From assembly GCA_028716965.1 (NCBI GenBank), contig JAQUOV010000007.1:1-58794 (forward strand): 58,794 nucleotides of DNA, written 5' to 3'. The stretch comes from Candidatus Omnitrophota bacterium. GTDB taxonomy: Bacteria > Omnitrophota > Gorgyraeia > Gygaellales > Profunditerraquicolaceae. The stretch's first letter is position 1; every line of letters starts with the position of its first letter. This document shows positions 43,172 to 49,872 of this stretch, one piece after another. Made by a program: the position numbers and the translations under genes. Below the pieces are notes generated by a model that was not told the DNA's origin, did not search any database, and saw only the letters and a program-made list of their open reading frames with translations.

Positions 43172-44440
43172 ATGGAGCCAAAAATTACGGCATTAGTTAT
43201 CTTTATCCTTTCTTACTCCTTATTCGTGGTCTTTCCCCAAAAACGGGCAATCGTTGCTTTAGCCGGAAGCGCTCTGCTTGTATTAGCCCAGGCTATTTCT
43301 TTCAGGGATGCATTCTGGGCGGTTAACTGGAATGTGATGGGAATATTTGTAGGCACTTTAGCTATCGCCGATGTATTTATGCAGAGCCGGGTCCCTGCCT
43401 ATATTGCAGAAATAATTGTCGATAAGGCCAAGAGTACTGTTTGGGCAATATTATCAATCTGTATTTTGACCGGGTTTATCTCTGCGTTTGTGGAGAACGT
43501 GGCCACGGTTTTAATTGTCGCTCCCATTGCCCTGGCCCTGGCCAAGAAACTTAAAATCAACCCTACCAACATGATGATTGCCATTGCTGTTTCCAGCAAC
43601 TTGCAGGGGGCGGCAACTTTAATCGGTGACCCTCCCAGCATGCTCTTAGGCGGTTTTGCTAAAATGAATTTCGGCGACTTCTTCTTTTATAAAGGTAAAC
43701 CCAGTATCTTCTTTGCAGTGGAACTGGGGGCATTGGTCTCTTTTTGCGTGCTTTATTTTATATTCAGTAAACATAAAGAAAAAGTGCAGCTTATCCCCGT
43801 TGAAAAAGTAAGGTCGTGGGTACCTACGCTTCTGCTGGTGAGCCTGATTATTTTGCTGGCAGTATCTTCATTCTTTGATACAGGTTTTAATTATTTAGCC
43901 GGGCAAATTTGCGTGGCCTTTGGCCTTATTTCATTACTTTGGGAAAGGCTTGTAAATAAACGTTCATTAGCTGAAGGGATGAAGGGGCTTGATTGGGATA
44001 CAACTTTTTTCCTTATGGGGATCTTTATTATCGTAGGGGCAATCTCGCTAACCGGCTGGATTGAAGTATTGGCGAATTATCTGTCCGCTGTCATTGGCGG
44101 CAATATATTCCTGGGTTATACCGCGATAGTGTTTATTTCGGTAGTTCTTTCCGCTTTTGTTGATAATGTGCCTTTTTTGGCCGCCATGTTGCCGGTTGCC
44201 ATGATTATGTCTAATAAACTGGGAATAAGCCCCCCCCTGTTTCTTTTCGGCCTGCTTATTGGCGCAAGCATTGGAGGCAATATTACTCCTATCGGTGCTT
44301 CGGCTAATATTGTTGCCTGTGGCCTGCTAAAGAAGGAAGGTTATGCGGTTAAATTTGGGGACTTCATGAAGATCGGCATCCCTTTTACCTTTGCCGCGGT
44401 AGCTGCCTCGTATCTATTTGTCTGGTTTGTCTGGAGTTAG
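43172..44440 (+). CDS. ArsB/NhaD/SLC13-superfamily permease (second)
   Basis: 422 residues with about 11 membrane helices. The two re-entrant motifs are AFVENVATVLIVAPIAL with SNLQGAATLIGDPPSML, and AFVDNVPFLAAMLPVA with ASIGGNITPIGASANIVACG. FVENVATVL and GDPPSML are more ArsB/NhaD-like than those of the paralogue at 29319, so a Na+/H+ antiporter or arsenite permease is possible. No ArsA or ArsR is near. It starts 34 bases after the EamA pair with AGAGGATG as weak ribosome site, so it may belong to that unit. Confidence 0.85.
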   Translation: MEPKITALVIFILSYSLFVVFPQKRAIVALAGSALLVLAQAISFRDAFWAVNWNVMGIFVGTLAIADVFMQSRVPAYIAEIIVDKAKSTVWAILSICILTGFISAFVENVATVLIVAPIALALAKKLKINPTNMMIAIAVSSNLQGAATLIGDPPSMLLGGFAKMNFGDFFFYKGKPSIFFAVELGALVSFCVLYFIFSKHKEKVQLIPVEKVRSWVPTLLLVSLIILLAVSSFFDTGFNYLAGQICVAFGLISLLWERLVNKRSLAEGMKGLDWDTTFFLMGIFIIVGAISLTGWIEVLANYLSAVIGGNIFLGYTAIVFISVVLSAFVDNVPFLAAMLPVAMIMSNKLGISPPLFLFGLLIGASIGGNITPIGASANIVACGLLKKEGYAVKFGDFMKIGIPFTFAAVAASYLFVWFVWS

Positions 44441-44464
44441 ATGCGCCTAACGGGGATTCTTTAA

Positions 44465-45211
44465 TTGAGTTTGCTTTCAATCAAGAGAAAATTAATTATA
44501 TTTCTGGCAGGCTTTGCGTTCTTCCTGTCGATAAAAGAGCAGGATGCCTTTTTCCTGCTTACTCTCTTTATTGCGCTGATTAGCGCAATTACCACAGAGT
44601 TGGTTTTTTCTTGTTTTAAGCATAAGAAGTTTTCTGTATCCGACAGTCCAGCCGTATCGGCTTTAATTATAGGTTTTGTCCTTGCCAGCGATAACCCCTG
44701 GTGGGTTATTGTCCTGGCTTCTGTATTCGCCATTTCTTCTAAATACTTAATCCGTTTTAATAAAAGACATGTTTTTAACCCTGCGGCATTCGGAATATTC
44801 CTGAGCATTGTTTTATTAGGAGCAAATACCCAATGGCAGGGGACCTTTCTTTGGTATATCCTTTTACCCATAGGCCTGTATTTTGCTTATAAAGTCCGCA
44901 AGCTGGAGTTACTCGCAGGTTATTTTGTAACGGCCCTTGGGTTATTTGGCGCTCAAGCCGTACTGAACAGGGTGCCTATAACAAATATATCCGGCTATCT
45001 TAGTTATTTTTATATTTTCATCATGTTGATTGAACCAAAGACAACTCCCGTAAGACCCTTGGCCAAGCTGGTTTTCGGAATTTGTGCTGCCGGTTTGATC
45101 TTTATTTTTATTCAGGCGCAGGTTAAATTCGATTCTGAATTGGCTGCCCTTTTAATCCTAAATCTTTCTGTACCGCTGCTGGATAAAATTCCGGAAAGGA
45201 GAAAGGCATGA
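44465..45211 (+). CDS. RnfD/NqrB-like membrane protein
   Basis: 248 residues with about eight membrane helices. KKFSVSDSPAVSALIIGFVLASD, RFNKRHVFNPAAFGIFLSI and MLIEPKTTPVRPLAKLVFG match the NQR2/RnfD/RnfE family, where HxFNPAA and the E-P-K-T-(T/S)-P motif lie by the FMN sites. Canonical RnfD/NqrB has an SGAT-type motif for covalent flavin; here only TTP is seen, so covalent flavinylation is doubtful. The start is a TTG with no good ribosome site, so it could be slightly off. No other Rnf or Nqr subunit is present. It overlaps the next gene by 4 bases. Confidence 0.75.
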   Translation: MSLLSIKRKLIIFLAGFAFFLSIKEQDAFFLLTLFIALISAITTELVFSCFKHKKFSVSDSPAVSALIIGFVLASDNPWWVIVLASVFAISSKYLIRFNKRHVFNPAAFGIFLSIVLLGANTQWQGTFLWYILLPIGLYFAYKVRKLELLAGYFVTALGLFGAQAVLNRVPITNISGYLSYFYIFIMLIEPKTTPVRPLAKLVFGICAAGLIFIFIQAQVKFDSELAALLILNLSVPLLDKIPERRKA

Positions 45212-45555
45212 AAAGAATAATTTTTTTCGCGTTTATATTTGTTTGCCTATTTTCAACAGGCATTGTTTACGCCCACCCGCCGAAGGATATCGAGATCTCT
45301 TATGACCCCGCCACAAGAATATTGACTGCCATTATCATCCATGACACAAGCAACCCGCTCGGTCATTACATCAAGAAGGCTGATGTGGGGTTAAACGGAG
45401 AAGAGATAATCCAGCAGGAGATTTCAAGGCAGGATAATAATGGTTCCCAGAAGGTAAGTTATTATATCCCCGACACCAAGCCCGGAGATAAGCTTTCCGT
45501 GGAGGGTTATTGCAGTATCAGCGGCAAGCTGGAAAAGCAAATCACTGTAAAGTAA
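45208..45555 (+). CDS. Small exported protein, desulfoferrodoxin-like beta fold
   Basis: 115 residues with a Sec signal peptide (about 1-22, cleaved after VYA). The mature part has Ig-like strands: PPKDIEISYDPATRILTAIIIHDTSNP to GHYIKKADVGLNGEEI and DTKPGDKLSVEGYCSISGKLE. The HDTSNPLGHYI spacing and the late Cys recall the superoxide-reductase fold, but the full ligand set is missing. Translation is coupled to the RnfD-like gene, so a periplasmic partner for that membrane protein is a fair guess. Confidence 0.55.
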   Translation: MKRIIFFAFIFVCLFSTGIVYAHPPKDIEISYDPATRILTAIIIHDTSNPLGHYIKKADVGLNGEEIIQQEISRQDNNGSQKVSYYIPDTKPGDKLSVEGYCSISGKLEKQITVK

Positions 45556-45585
45556 TTATTCCGATAGGCCAAAGCTTAAGTGTTC

Positions 45586-45660
45586 ATCCTGCCTCGCTAA
45601 GCCCGCAAGGACCGCACCGGATAAAAATTATAAGGAGTTTGATTTTTTACTTGACAAAAG
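45586..45660 (+). repeat. Diverged copy of the 8957-9062 repeat, ending in a -35 box
   Basis: About 65 bases align with 8999-9062 at roughly 75-80% by eye: AAGGAC..GC, GATAAAA, TATAAGG, a T-rich stretch and TTGACAAAAG at the right end. In both places the right end supplies the -35 box of the next promoter. Confidence 0.7.
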
Positions 45661-45678
45661 ATACTAATATGGTATCAT
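45651..45678 (+). promoter_or_regulatory. Promoter and candidate Rrf2 operator of the redox-stress locus
   Basis: TTGACA (45651-45656), 16 bases, TATCAT (45673-45678). A perfect dyad GATAC-N7-GTATC (45660-45676) lies between the -35 and -10 boxes and covers half of the -10, ideal for repression. The Rrf2 regulator gene is next but one, so autoregulation by an Fe-S sensing repressor is likely. A second TATAAT lies at 45683-45688. Confidence 0.65.
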
Positions 45679-45709
45679 TATCTATAATATTAAAAGGAGG
45701 TGATTGAGA

Positions 45710-45793
45710 ATGGATGTAACAGTCAGGTATATGCTCCGGCCGGTGGCTCATTGTAAAGAAGGCTGCAGTAAGCTGTCCTGGGCAAGACGTTAA
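45710..45793 (+). CDS. 27-residue Cys-containing peptide
   Basis: A short frame with an exceptionally strong ribosome site: AAAAGGAGGTGAT (45693-45705) matches the anti-Shine-Dalgarno over 12 or more bases. The peptide begins MDVTVRYMLRPVAHC and has two Cys in HCKEGC, a CxxxC pair beside a His, with a basic C-terminus. It is the first translated frame of the operon, 35 bases before the Rrf2 gene. I know no family. It could be a leader peptide, a metal- or Fe-S-binding microprotein, or an NO/peroxide target. Confidence 0.6.
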   Translation: MDVTVRYMLRPVAHCKEGCSKLSWARR

Positions 45794-45828
45794 ACTGCCT
45801 ACTTTAATTAATACCTTCCGGAGATCAG

Positions 45829-46221
45829 ATGAAACTTATAACCAGGAATACGGATTACGCTTTGCGTTCGATTTGTTATATTGCAAGGAGCAAAAATATT
45901 GTAACGGTGGATGAACTTGTTAAACAGCTTGGCGTCCCGCGTCCGTTCATACGTAAGATCTTGCAGCAGTTAAACAAGAAAAGAGTCCTGGATTCTTTTA
46001 AAGGGCAGGGGGGTGGTTTTAAATTAAGAACCCCCCCGGGGAAGATTTATATCATTGACATAATGCGTATTTTTCAGGGGCAGGTTGTTCTAAACACGTG
46101 TTTTTTTAAAAAAGACGTTTGCCCCAATAAAAATAGGTGTGCTTTAAGAAAGAAGCTGCGCTTGATCGAAGAAAATGCGCTTAAACAGCTTAAACAGATA
46201 ACCATCGCCTCTTTAATATAG
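45829..46221 (+). CDS. Rrf2-family Fe-S transcription regulator
   Basis: 130 residues. The winged helix-turn-helix (TRNTDYALRSICYIA to QGGGFKLRTPP) is standard Rrf2. Cys91, Cys98 and Cys104 have the same spacing region as the 92/98/104 cluster ligands of IscR and the NsrR cluster Cys residues, so a [2Fe-2S] or [4Fe-4S] cluster is expected. Neighbouring hcp, flavodiiron and superoxide-reductase genes favour NO or redox sensing (NsrR-like) over Fe-S supply sensing, though nfu and nifS genes lie further down. CGGAGAT precedes the ATG. Confidence 0.9.
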   Translation: MKLITRNTDYALRSICYIARSKNIVTVDELVKQLGVPRPFIRKILQQLNKKRVLDSFKGQGGGFKLRTPPGKIYIIDIMRIFQGQVVLNTCFFKKDVCPNKNRCALRKKLRLIEENALKQLKQITIASLI

Positions 46222-46281
46222 AAATATATCTGTTTGGGGTTGCGCAGGATATGTCAGGAAGAAGGTAGATGAAGGAGGTAT

Positions 46282-47574
46282 ATGATGTTTTGCTACCAAT
46301 GTGAACAAACGGCAGGCGGGTCAGGCTGCACAAAGCTTGGGGTCTGCGGTAAGAATGAAGATATCCAGAGCCTGCAGGACACACTCTTGTATGGCCTAAA
46401 AGGTATCGCTGCTTATGCATATCATGCCAGAGAGCTAGGGGCGCATGATGAAGAGGTAGATGCTTTCATGCATGAAGCCCTCTTTAAAACCGTAACCAAT
46501 GTCAGTTTTGACCTAACCCAGTATCTGGAATTAGTATTAAAGTGCGGGGCCGTTAACCTGAAAGCAATGGAGGTGCTGGATAGGGCGCATACGCAGAGGT
46601 TTGGTAACCCTGTGCCTACTGCGGTTGAAACCGGGACTAAACCCGGTCCCGGCATTCTGGTTACCGGGCATGACTTACTTGACCTTTATGAGCTGCTTAA
46701 ACAGACTGAAGGGGCCGGGATAAATATCTACACGCACAGCGAAATGCTCCCTGCCCACGGTTACCCCGGACTGAATAAATTCAAGCATCTGGCAGGCAAC
46801 TACGGTGGGGCCTGGCAGGAGCAGAAAAAAGAGTTTAATGCTTTTAGCGGAGCGTTATTAGCGACTACTAATTGCGTATTGATCCCACCGGAAAACAGCT
46901 ATTTGGATAGGCTGTTTACTATAGGTATCACCGGCGTGCCGGGCGCAACGCACCTGAAAAACAGGGATTTTAAATCCTTGATTGAGAAAGCCGGGTCCTT
47001 GCCGGCTTTACCCGGATCAGCCGGAAAAAAGATTTGGACCGGTTTTCATCATACGGCTATACTGGGTTTAGCCGATAAAATTGTAAATTTGGTTCAAGCC
47101 GGGAAGATCAGGCACTTTTTCCTGATTGGAGGTTGTGATGGAGCAAAACCCGGACGTAATTACTATACGGAGTTTGCCGAACGCGTACCTAAAGATTGCC
47201 TGATCCTTACGCTTGCCTGCGGCAAGTACCGTTTTAATAAACTGGAGTTTGGGGAGATTGAAGGCATTCCCAGACTGATTGATGTCGGCCAGTGCAATAA
47301 TGCTTATTCCGCTATCCAGGTAGCGCTGGCCTTGGGTAAGGCGTTTAATCTACCGGTAAGCCAATTGCCTTTGACTCTTGTGCTTTCCTGGTTTGAGCAA
47401 AAAGCAGTTGCCATCTTACTTACTTTGTTGTATCTTAATATCAAAGGTATATATATAGGGCCAACCCCGCCGGCCTTTATCAGCAAAAACATTTTTGGCA
47501 TCCTGCAGGAGAAATTTAATCTACGCTTGATTAGTACCCCAGAGGAAGACCTAAAGAGGATATTAAATAAATAG
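46282..47574 (+). CDS. hcp: Hybrid-cluster protein, class III (hydroxylamine reductase)
   Basis: 430 residues, about 110 shorter than E. coli Hcp, the size of class III proteins that lack part of the N-terminal helical bundle. Cys4, Cys7, Cys16 and Cys22 (CYQC then GCTKLGVC) bind the cubane cluster. Hybrid-cluster ligand motifs appear in GHDLLDLYELL, IYTHSEMLPAHGYPGL, TTNCV, FLIGGCDGAKPGR, LTLACGKYRFN and GQCNNAYSAIQVA. Hcp reduces hydroxylamine and NO in anaerobes. AAGGAGG precedes two adjacent ATGs; either may be used. Confidence 0.95.
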   Translation: MMFCYQCEQTAGGSGCTKLGVCGKNEDIQSLQDTLLYGLKGIAAYAYHARELGAHDEEVDAFMHEALFKTVTNVSFDLTQYLELVLKCGAVNLKAMEVLDRAHTQRFGNPVPTAVETGTKPGPGILVTGHDLLDLYELLKQTEGAGINIYTHSEMLPAHGYPGLNKFKHLAGNYGGAWQEQKKEFNAFSGALLATTNCVLIPPENSYLDRLFTIGITGVPGATHLKNRDFKSLIEKAGSLPALPGSAGKKIWTGFHHTAILGLADKIVNLVQAGKIRHFFLIGGCDGAKPGRNYYTEFAERVPKDCLILTLACGKYRFNKLEFGEIEGIPRLIDVGQCNNAYSAIQVALALGKAFNLPVSQLPLTLVLSWFEQKAVAILLTLLYLNIKGIYIGPTPPAFISKNIFGILQEKFNLRLISTPEEDLKRILNK

Positions 47575-47587
47575 AGGGAGGATGATT

Positions 47588-47983
47588 ATGGCAGATTTTA
47601 AGGATTTATTGCAGAGCGCGGATTGGAAGACCGAAAAACACGTCCCGGCTATTGATTGCCCGGATAAAATAAGCAAAGGCCAAATATCACAGATAGACGT
47701 AAGTGTCGGCAAACAGATAGCGCATCCTAATACTACCGAACACCATATCAGGTCTATTGAGATATATTTTTTGGCTTCCGGGGAGAAGTTCCCTTATATC
47801 CTGGCGCGTTTTGAATTTAACGCGCATGGCGAATCCGTACAAGGACCAAACACCAGTACCATATTCTCCGAGCCGAGGGTAAGTACGTATTTCAAGACCG
47901 ACAAAGCCGGCACGCTCATAGCGCTTTCTTATTGTAATATCCACGGTCTCTGGAAGAGCGAGAAAGAAATCAGCGTAGGATAG
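47588..47983 (+). CDS. Superoxide reductase (neelaredoxin type, one iron site)
   Basis: 131 residues. Glu16-Lys17-His18 is the conserved EKH catalytic motif. His46, His52, Cys116 and His119 complete the square-pyramidal Fe(His)4Cys centre. The N-terminal desulforedoxin zinc/iron knuckle is absent, so this is the 1Fe type. It reduces superoxide to peroxide using rubredoxin electrons; a rubredoxin gene lies at 48445. ATG 47588 is preferred to 47582 because the GGGAGG site is then correctly spaced. Confidence 0.93.
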   Translation: MADFKDLLQSADWKTEKHVPAIDCPDKISKGQISQIDVSVGKQIAHPNTTEHHIRSIEIYFLASGEKFPYILARFEFNAHGESVQGPNTSTIFSEPRVSTYFKTDKAGTLIALSYCNIHGLWKSEKEISVG

Positions 47984-48091
47984 TTGCGGGCATAATGGAA
48001 AAGCGGAAAATATAAGACGAATAATCCTTTGCCGCGTGGGCAAAAGCATTAATTTAATAACCCGTTCAACGGGTAAACCAAGGAGGCTGGT
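47984..48091. promoter_or_regulatory. Intergenic region with two dyads
   Basis: TTTGCC (48028-48033) pairs with GGCAAA (48039-48044), and ACCCGTT-C-AACGGGT (48060-48074) is a 15-base near-perfect palindrome next to the ribosome site AAGGAGG. The second looks like an operator or a translation-blocking stem. No classical promoter is clear. Confidence 0.4.
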
Positions 48092-48415
48092 ATGTATTAT
48101 ATGTTAAGATGTTGTCCTTTGGTGGCAATTGTGCCGATCGCTCTTTTTCTGACCGCTAGTTTTTTTGTTCTTTTTACTTTGGGGAAAGTAACAGAAAAGT
48201 GGCTTAAGGTTTTCGGCTATGTAACAGTCGGTTTTCTTTTGGTATCGGTACTGGTTGTTTTTTCAGGGGCAGTCTCTAATCTGTCTAAAGGTTCTTTTGA
48301 GGCCAGATGTATGATGCAGCAGGGAATGAAAAAAGGCGGCATGATGCAGATGATGAAGCAAAAAAATATGCAGGATATGCCTATGATGGGAAGTGACGCG
48401 GCTCCCAGGGAATAA
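48092..48415 (+). CDS. Small membrane protein with Met-rich tail
   Basis: 107 residues: two membrane helices (about 10-30 and 40-62), Cys residues at the N-terminus (LRCCPLV), and a Met-rich tail in which Met makes up about a third of residues 72-100 (MMQQGMKKGGMMQMMKQKNMQ). Met-rich tails of this type bind Cu(I) in other proteins, so a copper or redox role is possible, but I know no family. AAGGAGG precedes the ATG. Its place between superoxide reductase and rubredoxin makes a role in the same stress response likely. Confidence 0.55.
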   Translation: MYYMLRCCPLVAIVPIALFLTASFFVLFTLGKVTEKWLKVFGYVTVGFLLVSVLVVFSGAVSNLSKGSFEARCMMQQGMKKGGMMQMMKQKNMQDMPMMGSDAAPRE

Positions 48416-48444
48416 TTTAAATCAATTTAAATAAAGAGGGAAAG

Positions 48445-48606
48445 ATGAACAAATACAGATGTCTGGTCTGTGGCTATATATATGATCCTAAGGCAGGTGA
48501 CCCGGATAACGGCATAGCTGCCGGCACGGCTTTTGAAGAGCTTCCGGATACATGGGTTTGTCCTGAATGCGGCGTGGGCAAGGATCAGTTTGAGAAAATA
48601 GCTTAA
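48445..48606 (+). CDS. Rubredoxin
   Basis: 53 residues, standard rubredoxin. The FeCys4 site is [12 protein letters not shown] (Cys6, Cys9) and [14 protein letters not shown] (Cys39, Cys42), with the aromatic core and [18 protein letters not shown] hairpin in between. It carries single electrons, here most likely to superoxide reductase and the flavodiiron protein, supplied by the flavin reductase at 49138. AGAGGGAAAG precedes the ATG. Confidence 0.97.
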   Translation: MNKYRCLVCGYIYDPKAGDPDNGIAAGTAFEELPDTWVCPECGVGKDQFEKIA

Positions 48607-48618
48607 GAGGAAAATAAG

Positions 48619-49131
48619 ATGTCCAGGACCGTTACTTTTAGGGGGGAGCGTTTGACCTTGACCGGTAAACAGGTTAAGGAAGGCGCGCCTGCCCCTGATT
48701 TTAAGTTAGTTACCCAGGATCTGAAAGAGGTGACTCTGTCGGATTTTGACGGGAAGATAAAGATAATCAACTTCTTTCCGTCTCTGGATACGCCGGTTTG
48801 CGATTTGCAGGTCAAAGAGTTCAATAAGCAAGCTGCCGGCCTTAGCCCGGATGTGGTGGTAATCGGAGTAAGCAAAGACCTGCCTTTTGCGCAGGCCAGG
48901 TTCTGCTCGGTGAATGAAATAAAGAACGAAGTAGTACTTTCCGATTACCGGTTTTCTTCCTTTGGTTTAAATTACGGTTTTCTGATCAAGGAGCTCAACC
49001 TTTTAGCCAGAGGCACGTTAATTATTGACAAGAACAGGCGTATCCGGTACATCCAGCTGGTTGATGAGATAACCCATTCGGTGGATTTTAATGAAGTTTT
49101 TAATAAGCTTCAGTCTTTGATTAAAGAATAG
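48619..49131 (+). CDS. tpx: Thiol peroxidase (Tpx, atypical 2-Cys peroxiredoxin)
   Basis: 170 residues. Peroxidatic Cys61 sits in FPSLDTPVCDLQ and resolving Cys96 in ARFCSVNE, the spacing of E. coli Tpx (61/95). The active-site Thr/Arg environment is conserved. It reduces hydroperoxides with electrons from thioredoxin or glutaredoxin. Placed here it removes the peroxide made by superoxide reductase, with the reductases at 51535 and 51797 completing the path. AGAGGAAAATAAG precedes the ATG. Confidence 0.95.
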   Translation: MSRTVTFRGERLTLTGKQVKEGAPAPDFKLVTQDLKEVTLSDFDGKIKIINFFPSLDTPVCDLQVKEFNKQAAGLSPDVVVIGVSKDLPFAQARFCSVNEIKNEVVLSDYRFSSFGLNYGFLIKELNLLARGTLIIDKNRRIRYIQLVDEITHSVDFNEVFNKLQSLIKE

Positions 49132-49137
49132 AATAAT

Positions 49138-49842
49138 ATGCCTGTAGAAATTGATGCCAGGATAAAAGAGGTTATCCAGCGCACCTACAATGTTAAAAGT
49201 TTCCGCCTGGAGATTTCTGACTGGTTGGATTTTAAAGCCGGCCAGTTCCTGCAGGCTATGCTTCAAGGTGACCCCAAGTTGAAGAGATACCTTTCCATCT
49301 CCAGTTCTCCTACCGAGAAATGCTATATAGAGTTTACCAAGAAGCTGACCCAGAGTGATTTTTCCAAGGCGCTGGATAATTTAAAAGCCGGAGACAAAGT
49401 AAATATTAAATACCCTTTTGGCAAGTTTATCCTGGATGAATCCGCGCCCAAAGTCGCTTTTTTATCCGGTGGCATCGGGATAACCCCCGTAAGAAGCATC
49501 TGCAAATATGCGGTTGATAAGAATACGGGTGTTGATATAGCGTTGGTTTATTCCAACCGTTCTATCCGGGATGTGGTTTTTAAGGATGACTTTTCCGCCA
49601 TGTGCAAGAGTTACCCGTTTTTAAGAGTAGCGCATGTGTTGTGCGAAGCCGAACAAGGCTTTAAATGCACAGTGGGACAGATTAACTCCGGCGTGGTCAA
49701 GAATGAAATCCCGGATTATCAGGAAAGAAAATTCTATCTTTGCGGCCCTCCTCAGATGGTTGAGGCCATGCGCAAGATATTGGCCGAGGAATTAGGATTA
49801 AACAGCGAAAAAATAGTTACGGAGAACTTCCAAGGTTATTAA
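49138..49842 (+). CDS. FAD/NAD(P)-binding oxidoreductase (ferredoxin-NADP reductase fold)
   Basis: 234 residues. The FAD site RYLSISSSPTE (RxYSxSS), the NAD(P)-binding GGIGITPVRSI (around 114-124) and the C-terminal YLCGPPQMVEAM are the standard motifs of this fold. There is no Fe-S domain. It probably passes NAD(P)H electrons to rubredoxin and thus to the superoxide reductase and flavodiiron protein. It starts 6 bases after tpx, tightly in the operon. Confidence 0.9.
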   Translation: MPVEIDARIKEVIQRTYNVKSFRLEISDWLDFKAGQFLQAMLQGDPKLKRYLSISSSPTEKCYIEFTKKLTQSDFSKALDNLKAGDKVNIKYPFGKFILDESAPKVAFLSGGIGITPVRSICKYAVDKNTGVDIALVYSNRSIRDVVFKDDFSAMCKSYPFLRVAHVLCEAEQGFKCTVGQINSGVVKNEIPDYQERKFYLCGPPQMVEAMRKILAEELGLNSEKIVTENFQGY

Positions 49843-49872
49843 TTAAAGTTTTTTGCCGACAAGGAGATAAAT

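Noticed and set aside
45510..45707. Plus-strand frame of 65 codons before the Rrf2 promoter
   Set aside because: It runs through the dispersed repeat, the promoter and the ribosome site, with no sign of a protein.
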